Assembly (NCBI GenBank): GCA_964586175.1
Contig: CAZPGL010000003.1
Span: forward strand, 1 to 64,000
Source of the DNA: CAZPGL01 sp964586175
GTDB lineage: Bacteria > Actinomycetota > Acidimicrobiia > Acidimicrobiales > MedAcidi-G1
Length of the DNA: 64,000 nucleotides
Direction of reading: 5' to 3'
The notes under the pieces were generated by a model. The model did not search any database. It saw only the letters and a program-made list of their open reading frames with translations, and was not told the origin of the DNA. Below are positions 15,595 to 23,954 of the stretch, piece after piece. The translations under genes and the position numbers were made by a program. Each line of letters starts with the position of its first letter. Within the stretch, counting starts at the first letter, position 1.

Positions 15595-16869
15595 ATGAGC
15601 ATCTTCGACGAGATCGACCTGACCGACCTCGACGTCTTCGCCGAGCGCATGCCCCACGACTGGTTCGACGCTCTGCGCCGCGACCATCCGGTGTGGCGGC
15701 ACCCGGCCAACGAGGAGGAGCCCGACGGCTTCTGGGTCATCTCGTCGTACGAGCACATCACCGAGGTCCACCGGTCGGGCACCCTCTACTCCCACCAGAC
15801 CGGCCCCGGCCGTGACGGCGCCGGCGGCATCGCCCTCACCGACATCGAGGAGGGCCGCGGCCCCGGCCTCCAGATGGTGATGACCGACCCGCCCCAGCAC
15901 ACCCGCTACCGCAAGCTGGTCAACACCGGCTTCACCCCCCGCATGATCCGCCGCACCGAGGAGGTCATGCGGACCCGCACCGACCTGATCCTCGACCGGG
16001 TCTGCCAGGCGGGCACGGCCGACTTCGTGACCCAGGTGTCGGCTGAACTGCCGCTCATGGCCATCGCCGACATCCTCGGCGTGCCCGACGACGACCGGAA
16101 CCTGCTGTTCGACTGGAGCAACCGCACCATCGGCGGTGCCGACCCTGAGTTCTCGTCGAATCCGAACGAGCGCGGTGGCGAGTACGAGAAGGCGGTCATC
16201 GAGATGGCCGTCTACGCCCACGAGTTGACGGAACGCAAACGGGCCGAGCCGGCCGACGACGTGTGGACGGCCCTCACCGAGGCTCGGGTCACCCTCGACG
16301 ACGGCACGGTCGCCGAGCTCACCGACATCGAGCGGGACCTGTTCTTCACCCTGCTGATCGTGGCCGGCAACGAGACGACGAGGAACGCCATCAGCCTCGG
16401 GATGATGGCCCTCATGGACCACCCCGACCAGTGGCGACACATCGCCGAGCACGGCATGGACGAAACGGCCGTCGACGAGATCCTGCGCTTCACGAGCCCC
16501 GTCAACTACTTCCGGCGCACCGCCACCGAGGACACCGACCTGGGCGGCCAGCGGATCCGGGCCGGCGACAAGGTCACCCTGTGGTACCCGTCGGGCAATC
16601 GTGACGAGGCCGTCTACGACGATCCCCACCGCCTCGACCTGACCCGCACCCCCAACCACCACATGGCGTTCGGTGCCGGCGGTGCCCACTTCTGCCTGGG
16701 GGCCAGCCTGGCCCGCCTCGAGATCCAGGTCATGTTCGACGGCCTGGCCCGACGCTTGCCCGACATCGATGCCACCGGTCCGGCCGACCGGCTGCGTATG
16801 AACCTGGTCAACGGCATCAAGCACCTGCCGGTGGTGTTCACGCCGTCCGAACCGGTGCTGGTGGCCTAG
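15595..16869 (+). CDS. cytochrome P450 (CYP125/CYP142-like group)
   Basis: A 424-residue P450 with haem loop FGAGGAHFCLGASLARLE (Cys367), I-helix AGNETT (257-262) and K-helix ExxR in EILRF. The MTDPPQHTRYRKLVNTGFTPR segment and the DLTDLDVFAERMPHDWF N-terminus resemble actinobacterial P450s that oxidise steroid or fatty-acid side chains. The start at 15595 rather than the TTG at 15559 is chosen because the latter lies in the promoter. It is divergent from a marR-maoC-ligase unit whose products would suit downstream acyl-CoA steps. No redox partner is adjacent. Confidence 0.93.
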   Translation: MSIFDEIDLTDLDVFAERMPHDWFDALRRDHPVWRHPANEEEPDGFWVISSYEHITEVHRSGTLYSHQTGPGRDGAGGIALTDIEEGRGPGLQMVMTDPPQHTRYRKLVNTGFTPRMIRRTEEVMRTRTDLILDRVCQAGTADFVTQVSAELPLMAIADILGVPDDDRNLLFDWSNRTIGGADPEFSSNPNERGGEYEKAVIEMAVYAHELTERKRAEPADDVWTALTEARVTLDDGTVAELTDIERDLFFTLLIVAGNETTRNAISLGMMALMDHPDQWRHIAEHGMDETAVDEILRFTSPVNYFRRTATEDTDLGGQRIRAGDKVTLWYPSGNRDEAVYDDPHRLDLTRTPNHHMAFGAGGAHFCLGASLARLEIQVMFDGLARRLPDIDATGPADRLRMNLVNGIKHLPVVFTPSEPVLVA

Positions 16870-16873
16870 CCCC

Positions 16874-17785
16874 TCAGCGGGTCACGCCGGCGACCGACCG
16901 GAACCGCACCCCGGTCGGTCGCGGGGCATCGCAGCGGTCGAGGGCTGCGGCCCATGCCGGCGAACAGCCGAGGGCCCGGCGTAACACCCCGATGACCAGC
17001 CGCCCGGCCAGACGGGCCCCGGGCCGTCGCCGCACCCCGATGGCCCGCCGGATCGGCGGCGGAATGGTCGCCACGGCGGCGTGCAGGATCACCCGGTAGG
17101 CGATGCGGGTGGACCACGGCAGGCGGGGCCGGGCGAGGAAGTCAATGGCGTCGGAGCCGGCCGGCGACGGGCCCAGCGCCGGATGCCCGGACAGCCAGCC
17201 GGCCAACTCGTCGGCGGTGTCCGGTAGCGGGGCTGCACCCATCCGCCCGCCCAGCCGGGTCTGTTCGGCGACGTAGGCGTCGGCGTCGGCGTCGGACAGA
17301 GGCGACGGCCCGTAGGCCCGGTGGGCGGCCAGGAACGAGTCGATCAGGGCGTTGTGCACCCACGCCGCCATCTCGGGGGTGTCGGCCGAATAGGTCAGCC
17401 CCCGATGAGAAGTGCCCGACACCGGCCGGTGGGCCCTGCGCACGTGGGCGATGGCCCCGTCGACCTCGGGCATCGACCCGAAGGCGGTTGCCGTCACGTA
17501 CGACGCGGTGCGCGACAGCCGGCCCAGCGAGTCCTCCCGGTACGACGAATGGTCGCCGACTCCGGCCGCCACCTCGGGGTGAGCGGCCTGCACGAGCAGG
17601 GCCCGGATTCCGCCGACGAACGTCGAGACGTCGCCCATGATCCGCCAGGTGACCGACCCGGGTCCGAACAGGCCTGGGTCGCCAGGGTGGTCGAAGGTGG
17701 CGGCCAGCGGATCGGGGGCGTGGCTGAACAGCTCGACGGTCCGAGCGGTGACCCGGGCCCGCCAGCCCGTCGCAGTGCCGCTCAC
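16874..17785 (-). CDS. oxygenase MpaB family / DUF2236 protein
   Basis: A 303-residue protein of the DUF2236/MpaB family, related to latex-clearing and mycophenolate-pathway oxygenases thought to bind haem b through conserved histidines. The diagnostic sequence is SVTWRIMGDVSTFVGGIRALLVQAAHPEVAAGV, with further histidines in the SGTSHRGLTYSADTPEMAAWVHNAL region. The GTG start at 17785 overlaps the stop of the VOC gene (GTGA), indicating coupling. The two may act on the same small molecule. It converges on the P450 gene with a 4-nt gap. Confidence 0.85.
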   Translation of the reverse strand: MSGTATGWRARVTARTVELFSHAPDPLAATFDHPGDPGLFGPGSVTWRIMGDVSTFVGGIRALLVQAAHPEVAAGVGDHSSYREDSLGRLSRTASYVTATAFGSMPEVDGAIAHVRRAHRPVSGTSHRGLTYSADTPEMAAWVHNALIDSFLAAHRAYGPSPLSDADADAYVAEQTRLGGRMGAAPLPDTADELAGWLSGHPALGPSPAGSDAIDFLARPRLPWSTRIAYRVILHAAVATIPPPIRRAIGVRRRPGARLAGRLVIGVLRRALGCSPAWAAALDRCDAPRPTGVRFRSVAGVTR

Positions 17786-18363
17786 CGGAGGCGGGTCGTG
17801 GGCGTGGCCAGGAGCCCGTCCCCGGCCAACTCGGCCACCGCTGGGACCGGGTCGGGGTCGGCGAACATCTCGTCGTCGTCGGGCTCGAAGGCCAGCCCGT
17901 CGGGACCGACCGTCCACCACGAGGCCTCCAGTGCGATGCCGTTGTTGTCGTGGAAGTAGATGGACCGGATGATGCCGTGGTCGACGACCGGCGTCACCTC
18001 GCAGCCGGCGTCGTGAAGCCGCCGTTGGAGGGCGTACAGGGCCGCTTCGTCGTCGACCCCGAACGACACGTGGTCGAACTGGATGGCCCGGTCGGTGACC
18101 AGGCCGGCCGGCTTCGAGAACGTCTCCGCTCCCGCGACCTCGAAGAAGGCGATGGTGTTGCCGGCGCCCAACTGGAAGAAGTAGTGGCGCATCGGCCCGG
18201 CCCGCAGGGTGGCGACCAACGGCATGTCGAGCACCCCGGCGTAGAACCGCACCGTAGCGTCCATGTCGGGGGTGACCATGGCCAGATGGTGCACGCCGCG
18301 CCACGGCTGGCCGACCGGTACCGGGTCGAGGGACGCTGAGGGATCAGAGGTGGGGACGCGCAT
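17782..18363 (-). CDS. VOC-superfamily (glyoxalase/dioxygenase-like) protein
   Basis: A 193-residue protein with paired beta-alpha-beta modules of the vicinal oxygen chelate fold. Candidate metal ligands are His25 or His26 (GVHHLAMVT), His98 (QFDHVSFGV) and Glu146 (GIALEAS). The AMVTPDMDATVRFYAGVLDMPLV opening is typical. Such proteins include ring-cleaving dioxygenases, glyoxalases and epimerases. A GAGACT box 6 nt before the ATG may be a leaderless -10, also seen at the SDR gene at 57.5 kb. It is coupled to the following MpaB-like gene. Confidence 0.88.
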   Translation of the reverse strand: MRVPTSDPSASLDPVPVGQPWRGVHHLAMVTPDMDATVRFYAGVLDMPLVATLRAGPMRHYFFQLGAGNTIAFFEVAGAETFSKPAGLVTDRAIQFDHVSFGVDDEAALYALQRRLHDAGCEVTPVVDHGIIRSIYFHDNNGIALEASWWTVGPDGLAFEPDDDEMFADPDPVPAVAELAGDGLLATPTTRLR

Positions 18364-18420
18364 GGACCCAGTCTCGCACCCCGGCGGGGTGGAGGGACAG
18401 GGTCCCGCGGAAACTGCGGG

Positions 18421-18567
18421 TTACAGGGTGCGGGCGCTGCGTCGGGTGCGGCAGTCGGTGCACACGCCGGTGGGGCGGGGCATCGAACCACCACGGTCAC
18501 AGACCAGGCCCTGCACGTCGATTGCCGTACTGCGTCGGCAATCGGTGCACTGTCCGGTGGTCCGCAT
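18421..18567 (-). CDS. 48-residue protein with two CTDCR motifs (putative zinc binding)
   Basis: A short ORF reading MRTTGQCTDCRRSTAIDVQ ... MPRPTGVCTDCRTRRSARTL and ending in TAA. Two identical CTDCR motifs at residues 7-11 and 36-40 suggest a four-cysteine zinc site; an additional Cys23 lies between. AGGAG stands 6 nt before the ATG, one of the best Shine-Dalgarno sites in the window. It is alone on its strand between the VOC and methylase genes, in an otherwise empty 360-nt gap. The basic, arginine-rich composition would suit nucleic-acid binding. The family is not recognised. Elsewhere the gap (18364-18420, 18568-18723) shows nothing clear. Confidence 0.65.
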   Translation of the reverse strand: MRTTGQCTDCRRSTAIDVQGLVCDRGGSMPRPTGVCTDCRTRRSARTL

Positions 18568-18723
18568 GTGAGCTCCTCGTCGTTGAGCGGCTCGTCCGTC
18601 GTCCCGAACGACGGAAAGGACACTGGGGATCCCCGCCGGGACGGGGTCGGGACATCGTCGTCCCGCACCAATTGTTGACAGGTCCCGGCCAGCCGGACGC
18701 GGATGGTGCCGGTAGGGAGGCGG

Positions 18724-19785
18724 TCAGACCCCGGCCACCCGGGCGTCACCGAACGGCTCCACCATGTACTCGACGGTGGCCCTGGGCCCTGTGACCAGCA
18801 CGTATTCGAGGTTGCGGAGCCGCCCCGGGGTGCCCACCCGTTCCCCGTCGGGGTTGTGGATGCCGATGCGGGCCCCCACGTACCGGCCTGATTCGAAGGC
18901 CAGCACGGCGACATGGCCCCGGGGCCGGCAGGCGTCGATCAGCTCGTCGAGGGTCATCCACGATTCATCGTTGTAGGACAGCACGACTACACCGGCGTCG
19001 ACCTCGGCCACCACCCTCCGCAGGGCGTCGGGCATCGACCGCTTGCCGTTGAAGGCGCTGGCCGACGCTGGATCCCGGCACTCCACCCGCTTGTTGGCCA
19101 CCCCGTAGAGCTCGGGGGCGTCCCAGGCGACGAGCGTCTCCCACACGTGGTAGTTGGCCAGGTAGCGATGCTGGTTGTACGGCGGGTCGAGGTAGGCCAG
19201 GTCGAAACTCCCCAGGCGGCCGGCCAATTCGACGGCGTCTCCCCGCACCGCCGCGCCCGACCCGGACAGCAACTCGGGAACCCGCAACTCCAGGGCCTTG
19301 TGGCTGCGGGGCGCCCACGACTTCAGGTAGGCCATCTGGACGCCGGTGGTCGAGTCGACCCGGTCGGCGGCCTCCATGAGGCTGGTGAGCAGCACCGGGG
19401 TGAGGGCGTCGACCGGCCGCTCGGCCAGCGCATCGCGGATGGCGTCGATGCGCTCACCGTTGAACGGCTGGACGTACCGGGCGTTGACGCAGAACGCCTG
19501 GGTGAACCAGCCCGGCCGGCCCGGCAGGCCGGCCAGCCGGGCCAGCTCGGCCCGGAGCGCGTCGTGGTCCACGGCGTCGGCGTCGGTGGCGACGTAGCAG
19601 GCGGCCAGGGTGTGGGCGTAGCGGGTGACGTCGACCGCGGTGACCTCGGCCCGCTGGGCCTTGAACGCTTGGGATACCCGGGTGGTGCCGGAGAAAAGGT
19701 CGAGGGCCGTGCGGGCACCGCTGCGCTGGAACAGGTCCTCGAGCACCGGCACCAGCCGCCGCTTCGACCCCAGGTACTTGATCAC
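18724..19785 (-). CDS. DNA N6-adenine methyltransferase (D12 class, orphan)
   Basis: A 353-residue SAM-dependent DNA methylase of the D12/Dam-like class. Motif X is IKYLGSKRR at the N-terminus, motif I is DLFSGTTRVSQAF (29-41) and the catalytic motif IV is DPPY (200-203). No restriction endonuclease, specificity subunit or BREX/DISARM gene is nearby, so it is probably an orphan epigenetic methylase. Its ATG overlaps the stop of the BON-OmpA gene (ATGA), an odd pairing. The GTG-rich leader gap downstream contains the small CTDCR gene. The recognition site cannot be read from sequence. Confidence 0.9.
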   Translation of the reverse strand: MIKYLGSKRRLVPVLEDLFQRSGARTALDLFSGTTRVSQAFKAQRAEVTAVDVTRYAHTLAACYVATDADAVDHDALRAELARLAGLPGRPGWFTQAFCVNARYVQPFNGERIDAIRDALAERPVDALTPVLLTSLMEAADRVDSTTGVQMAYLKSWAPRSHKALELRVPELLSGSGAAVRGDAVELAGRLGSFDLAYLDPPYNQHRYLANYHVWETLVAWDAPELYGVANKRVECRDPASASAFNGKRSMPDALRRVVAEVDAGVVVLSYNDESWMTLDELIDACRPRGHVAVLAFESGRYVGARIGIHNPDGERVGTPGRLRNLEYVLVTGPRATVEYMVEPFGDARVAGV

Positions 19786-20666
19786 CCGTCGCCGGCCGGT
19801 GCCTCGGTGGTGGTCGGTGGGGCGAGCCCCTCGACCCCCTCGGGCAGCACGAGGAACTCGATGCGCCGGTTCATGGCCTTGCCTTCGCGGGTGAGGTTGT
19901 CGGCGATCGGGTCGTACTCGCCCATGCCGAGGGGAAGCAGGCGGTCGGTGTCGATCCCCCGGGTCACCAACTGGGCCCGGACGGCCTCGGCCCGCAGGGT
20001 GGACAGCGACAGGTTGGCCGCCTCGTCGCCGTCGCTGTCGGTGTGGCCGATGATCTGGACCCGCACCACCGGGTTGTCGGCGAGGAAGCCGGCGATCAAC
20101 TCGAGGGTGGGCACGGAGTCCTCGGTGATGCGGTCGCCGCCGCTCTCGAACTGGATGGGGGTGAGGGCCGCGGTGGCGCTCAGCCGAGCCTGGAGGATGA
20201 GGTCCTCCATGGCCGCCGGCAGGTCGGGCTGTTCGGGGCCGGTCGAGTCGGTGACGATGGGCTCGGGTACCACCAGCAGGTTCTCGACACCGATCACCCC
20301 GGTCTGGGCCTGGGCCACCCGGGTCGCCGCTTCACGCAGCTCGTCGGTGGCCACCCGGCCCTGCAGGATGACCGTCCAGTCCACGACCCGCACCTCGACG
20401 GTCGGCAGCCCGGCCTGGACCATGGCGCTCTGTACCACGGCGCCCAGGTCCTGCTGGCCCTCCTCGGGGTCGGTCTCGGTGTCGGCACCGATGGCGATCA
20501 CGACGAACATGGCGATCACCGCCAGTCCGATGAGCGCGCCCCGTCGCTCGCTGATCAGCTCCATGAGGCCGCTGCGGGAGGGCGTGCTGCGCCGTCGGGG
20601 CCCACCGAAGGCGGGGCCGAAGCCGTGGCTCCGTCGATCGCGCGGGTCGCGCATCCAGCTGGTCAT
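19782..20666 (-). CDS. BON and OmpA-domain envelope protein (ArfA/OmpATb-like)
   Basis: A 294-residue protein with a basic cytosolic N-terminus, one membrane helix (about 43-60), a BON domain (about 73-134: VEVRVVDWTVILQGRVATDEL) and an OmpA-C peptidoglycan-binding domain (about 168-274). Asp210 in GHTDSDGDEAANLSL and the following Arg225 match the diaminopimelate-binding pair; NRRIEFLVLP closes the domain. This domain order is that of mycobacterial ArfA (OmpATb). It likely anchors the inner membrane to the wall. The coding end overlaps the adenine methylase start by 4 nt. Confidence 0.88.
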   Translation of the reverse strand: MTSWMRDPRDRRSHGFGPAFGGPRRRSTPSRSGLMELISERRGALIGLAVIAMFVVIAIGADTETDPEEGQQDLGAVVQSAMVQAGLPTVEVRVVDWTVILQGRVATDELREAATRVAQAQTGVIGVENLLVVPEPIVTDSTGPEQPDLPAAMEDLILQARLSATAALTPIQFESGGDRITEDSVPTLELIAGFLADNPVVRVQIIGHTDSDGDEAANLSLSTLRAEAVRAQLVTRGIDTDRLLPLGMGEYDPIADNLTREGKAMNRRIEFLVLPEGVEGLAPPTTTEAPAGDG

Positions 20667-20768
20667 GGTGTCGTCGGCCGTGCGGGGCCGCTACCAGCCT
20701 GCCGCACGATCGCTTCGGACCGTACACCTGAGGTCCGAAACGCTTCGACGATCCGGTCCCGATCCGGG

Positions 20769-21644
20769 TTACATCTCGGCCAGCGGGGCGACGACCGTCT
20801 CGCCGAACTCGGCAGTCTTCTCGGCGATCTGGGCCGGCGAGCCGAGGAAGGGAAGCGACGGCACGATGATGCGGCCCACCCCCTTGGCGGCCAGGTCAGT
20901 GGCCTGTTCGACCACGTTCTCGCCCAGGTTGACCCCGCCCCAGGAGACCTCGATGGCGTCGGGGTCGCGGCCGTGCTCGTCGGCGCTGCGGCGCATGGTG
21001 TCGAGCAGGGCATCGAGGTCGCCTTTGGCGGGGAAGAACCCGTCGCCCAGGCGTCCGGCCCGGCGGGCCGCGGCGTCGCTGTGGCCGCCGATGGTGATCG
21101 GCACTGAGCCGCTGACCGGCTTGGGGTTGGACGACACGTCGGCGAACGACACGAACTCGCCGTCGAACGAGACGTCGTCGCCGCCCCACAGGGTGCGCAT
21201 GGCGGACACGTACTCGTCGGTGCGTGCCCCCCGCCGCTCCCACGGAATGCCCAGGGCGTCGAACTCCTCGCGCAACCAGCCCACGCCGATGCCCAGCTCC
21301 ACCCGGCCCCCGCTCAGCATGTCGAGGGTGGCCACCTCCTTGGCCAGCACCACCGGGTTGCGCTCGGGGAGGATGAGGATGCCGGTGCCCAGCCGGATGG
21401 CCGAGGTGTGCGAGCCCAGCCACGACAGCCAGATGAGCGGGTCGGTGAGCGGCGTGTCGCCGGCCATCGGCATGCGGCCGCTGGGGTCGTAGGGATAGGC
21501 CGATTCGTAACCAGTGGGGAAGACCACGTGCTCGACGGTCCACAGCGATTCGATGCCGGCCGCCTCGGCGCCCTGGGCGAGGGCGATGGCCCCTTCGGGG
21601 GTGCCGAACGGGCCGATGTTGGCGAAGGCGATGCCGATCTTCAC
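20769..21644 (-). CDS. LLM-class F420-dependent oxidoreductase
   Basis: A 291-residue luciferase-like TIM-barrel oxidoreductase. The start MKIGIAFANIGPFGTPEGA, LWTVEHVVFP, GTGILILPERNPVVLAKEVATLDMLSGGRVELGIGVGWLREEF and PITIGGHSD blocks fit the TIGR03619-like F420 subfamily. The GTG start at 21644 is preceded by CAGGGAG at proper spacing, so unlike many neighbours this gene uses a leader. It follows an enoyl-CoA hydratase gene by 52 nt on the same strand and may be co-transcribed. Only 35% identity by eye to the first LLM gene (2.6 kb) in the core; they are not recent duplicates. Substrate unknown. Confidence 0.86.
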   Translation of the reverse strand: MKIGIAFANIGPFGTPEGAIALAQGAEAAGIESLWTVEHVVFPTGYESAYPYDPSGRMPMAGDTPLTDPLIWLSWLGSHTSAIRLGTGILILPERNPVVLAKEVATLDMLSGGRVELGIGVGWLREEFDALGIPWERRGARTDEYVSAMRTLWGGDDVSFDGEFVSFADVSSNPKPVSGSVPITIGGHSDAAARRAGRLGDGFFPAKGDLDALLDTMRRSADEHGRDPDAIEVSWGGVNLGENVVEQATDLAAKGVGRIIVPSLPFLGSPAQIAEKTAEFGETVVAPLAEM

Positions 21645-21696
21645 GTGGACTCCCTGGTTGCGTCGGGGCGGGTGCCCGCCGAGTCTGGCTGACCGG

Positions 21697-22557
21697 TCAA
21701 CGGCCTCGCCATTCGGGCCGGCGCTTCTCGGCCCAGGCCCGGCGCCCTTCGGCGGCGTCGTCGGTGCTGCCCGCGATCAGGCGCATCGTCTCACCGAAGC
21801 GCACGGCCTCAGTCCAGCCCATGTCGGCGGTGCGGGCCGCCACCTCCTTGGTGGCCCGAGCGGCCAGTGGGGCGTTGGCGGCCAGTCGGTCGGCCAGCGC
21901 ATGGGCGGCGTCGAGGAGGTCGTCGCCGGGCACGACCTTCCAGGCCAGGCCGGTCTCCTTGGCGCGGGCGGCGTCGATGGGGTCTCCGACGAGGAGCATC
22001 TCCATGGCGTCGGCCCAGTTGATGCGGCGGGGGAGTCGGATGGCGCCGACGATGGTGGGGATGCCGATGGTGACCTCGGGCCACGAGAAGCGGGCGTCGT
22101 CGGCGGCGATGACGAAGTCGCAGGCCACGACGGCGGTCAGGCCGTAGCCGATGCAGTGGCCGCGGACGGCGGCGATGGTGGGCTTCCAGACCTCGAGGCC
22201 CGATTCGAACGAGTTGACGGTGGGCTTCTCCCAGTAGGTGCCGGGGAAGTCGCCGGTGTTGCCCGCGCCATCCTTGAGGTCGGCGCCGGCGCAGAAGTGG
22301 TCGCCGGCGCCGGTGAGGATGCCGACCCAGGCCGCCTCGTCGGCCATGAAGCGGGCCCACGCCGCGTTGACGTCGCGGCGCAGGGCCCCGTTGACGAGGT
22401 TCATGCGGTCGGGTCGGTTGTAGGTGATGGTGGCGACGTGGCCGTGGCGTTCGTAGGTGGCGGCCTCGCCGTGGGGGCCGTCGTGGTCACCGTCGTGGAC
22501 CGCCGGCCAGTCGGGGGCGGGGGTGCTCTGCGGGGTCTCAGGCGGGGTTTCGGTCAT
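21697..22557 (-). CDS. enoyl-CoA hydratase/isomerase (crotonase) family
   Basis: A 286-residue crotonase-fold enzyme. The oxyanion-hole loop is GDHFCAGADLKDGAG and the second is GHCIGYGLTAVVACDFVIAAD. The catalytic Glu position lies in FSWPEVTIGIPTIVGAIRLPRRI; the first catalytic Glu position of true hydratases is occupied by the GYGL region, so isomerase or hydrolase activity is also possible. The first 30 residues (rich in Pro, Asp, His) are an extension. A TACCGT -10 box ends 6 nt before the ATG, giving a leaderless message. The gene is divergent from the amidohydrolase gene and shares its operator region. Confidence 0.9.
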   Translation of the reverse strand: MTETPPETPQSTPAPDWPAVHDGDHDGPHGEAATYERHGHVATITYNRPDRMNLVNGALRRDVNAAWARFMADEAAWVGILTGAGDHFCAGADLKDGAGNTGDFPGTYWEKPTVNSFESGLEVWKPTIAAVRGHCIGYGLTAVVACDFVIAADDARFSWPEVTIGIPTIVGAIRLPRRINWADAMEMLLVGDPIDAARAKETGLAWKVVPGDDLLDAAHALADRLAANAPLAARATKEVAARTADMGWTEAVRFGETMRLIAGSTDDAAEGRRAWAEKRRPEWRGR

Positions 22558-22563
22558 GGAGGG

Positions 22564-22569
22564 ACGGTA
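22564..22569 (-). promoter_or_regulatory. -10 box of enoyl-CoA hydratase gene (leaderless)
   Basis: Minus-strand TACCGT, 6 nt before the ATG at 22557. Confidence 0.5.
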
Positions 22570-22613
22570 GTCGTCGCCGTCGAGGCGACGAAGCCCGCCG
22601 ATCTGGTCTAGAA

Positions 22614-22630
22614 TCTGACGGACCGTCAGA
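22614..22630. promoter_or_regulatory. operator palindrome TCTGACGG-A-CCGTCAGA (copy 1)
   Basis: A perfect 17-bp palindrome with a single central base, 10 nt before the amidohydrolase ATG and overlapping its putative -10 (22629-22634). The size and symmetry suit a TetR-family dimer. Related copies are at 35914 and 53639. Confidence 0.7.
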
Positions 22631-22634
22631 AACT
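22629..22634 (+). promoter_or_regulatory. possible -10 of amidohydrolase gene
   Basis: GAAACT, 6 nt before the ATG at 22641, overlapping the last 2 bp of the operator. TAGAAT at 22609-22614 is an alternative -10 that would give a 20-nt leader. Confidence 0.3.
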
Positions 22635-22640
22635 GGAATC

Positions 22641-23897
22641 ATGCCTCCCACCACCCACACCGCTCCTGACTCTGCCAACGGCAGCACCCCGATCCCGCCG
22701 ATCATCAGCGTCGACGACCACATCGTCGAACCGCCGCACCTGTGGCAGGAGTGGCTGCCGGCCCGCTTCAAGGACCGCGGCCCCCGCGTCGAACGCCGCC
22801 GCCTCGGCGAGATGACATGGGTCGGTGGGGCCAAGATGTACGAGTACGAGCTCGACGTCCCCGACGCCCCCTGGTGCGACATCTGGTTCTACGAGAACCT
22901 GGTACACCCCAACAAGCGGCACGTCGCCGCCGTCGGCTTCGACCGCGACGAGATGACCATGGCGCCCATCACCTACGACGAGATGCGGCCCGGTTGTTAC
23001 GACCCCAAGGCCCGGGTCGAGGACATGACCGCCAACCACGTCGAGGCGTCGCTGTCGTTCCCCACCCTGCCCCGGTTCTGCGGGCAGACGTTCTACGAGG
23101 CCGACGACAAGGATCTGGGCCTGGCCTGTGTGCGGGCCTACAACGACTTCATGATCGAGGAGTGGTGCGGCGACTCCGACGGTGCCCTGGTGCCGCTCAT
23201 CATCATCCCGCTGTGGGACGCCGACCTGGCCGCCGCCGAGGTGCGCCGCAACGCCGAGCGGGGCTGCCACGCCGTGTGCTTCTCGGAGATCCCGCCCAAC
23301 CTGGGGCTGCCGTCGATCCACACCGGCTACTGGGACCCGTTCTTCGCCGCCTGCCAGGACACGGCCACCGTCGTCAACATGCACATCGGGTCGTCGTCGA
23401 AGATGCCGGCCGCCTCGCCGGACGCTCCGCCCGCCGTGGCCGCCTCGCTGAGTTTCAACAACGCCATCGCCTCGATGAGCGACTTCCTGTTCTCCGGCGT
23501 GCTGGTACGGTTCCCCGAACTCAAGCTGGCCTACAGCGAAGGCCAGATCGGATGGATCCCGTACATCCTCGAACGGGCCGACGACGTGTGGAAGGAACAC
23601 CGGGCGTGGGGCGGCGTGGCCGACATCGTGCCCGAGCCGCCGTCGACGTACTACTACCGGCAGATCTTCGGCTGCTTCTTCCGCGACAACCACGGGCTGC
23701 GATCGCTCGACGAGGTGGGGGTCGACAACATCACGTTCGAGACCGACTATCCGCACACCGACACCACTTGGCCGCACACCAAGTCGGTGGCGGAGGCGAT
23801 GATGGGTCACCTGCCGGCCGACGTGGTGTGGAAGATCGTGCGGGGCAACGCAGCCCGCATGTTGAGCCTCGACATCGAGGCTCCGCCGACCGTCTGA
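22641..23897 (+). CDS. amidohydrolase family 2 (ACMSD-like) metal-dependent hydrolase
   Basis: A 418-residue TIM-barrel amidohydrolase of the ACMSD-like PF04909 type. Metal ligands are visible: the N-terminal D-x-H (VDDH, His27), His in VNMHIGSSSK and the catalytic Asp in FETDYPHTDTTWP near residue 368. The SVDDHIVEPPHLWQEWLP opening is typical of large actinobacterial amidohydrolases that may decarboxylate or hydrolyse acids from ring or sterol catabolism. It is controlled by the strong palindrome just upstream and probably belongs to the same regulon as the deacylase-like (34.1 kb) and CoA-transferase (53.7 kb) genes. The specific reaction is unknown. Confidence 0.88.
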   Translation: MPPTTHTAPDSANGSTPIPPIISVDDHIVEPPHLWQEWLPARFKDRGPRVERRRLGEMTWVGGAKMYEYELDVPDAPWCDIWFYENLVHPNKRHVAAVGFDRDEMTMAPITYDEMRPGCYDPKARVEDMTANHVEASLSFPTLPRFCGQTFYEADDKDLGLACVRAYNDFMIEEWCGDSDGALVPLIIIPLWDADLAAAEVRRNAERGCHAVCFSEIPPNLGLPSIHTGYWDPFFAACQDTATVVNMHIGSSSKMPAASPDAPPAVAASLSFNNAIASMSDFLFSGVLVRFPELKLAYSEGQIGWIPYILERADDVWKEHRAWGGVADIVPEPPSTYYYRQIFGCFFRDNHGLRSLDEVGVDNITFETDYPHTDTTWPHTKSVAEAMMGHLPADVVWKIVRGNAARMLSLDIEAPPTV

Positions 23898-23941
23898 GCC
23901 GTCGGTTGGCCCCGCCCGCGTGACGAGCGGGGGCCCGTCCC

Positions 23942-23947
23942 TAGACT
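23942..23947 (+). promoter_or_regulatory. -10 box of HD-domain gene (leaderless)
   Basis: TAGACT, 7 nt before the ATG at 23955, with GTGACG upstream at 23920-23925 as a weak -35. Confidence 0.5.
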
Positions 23948-23954
23948 CGGATTC

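Noticed and set aside
18724..19785. Possible restriction-modification system
   Set aside because: The methylase has no endonuclease, specificity subunit or helicase gene near it.
18913..21492. Long open frame on the plus strand over the methylase, OmpA and LLM genes
   Set aside because: It is an antisense shadow caused by high GC; the minus strand has clear domains and starts.
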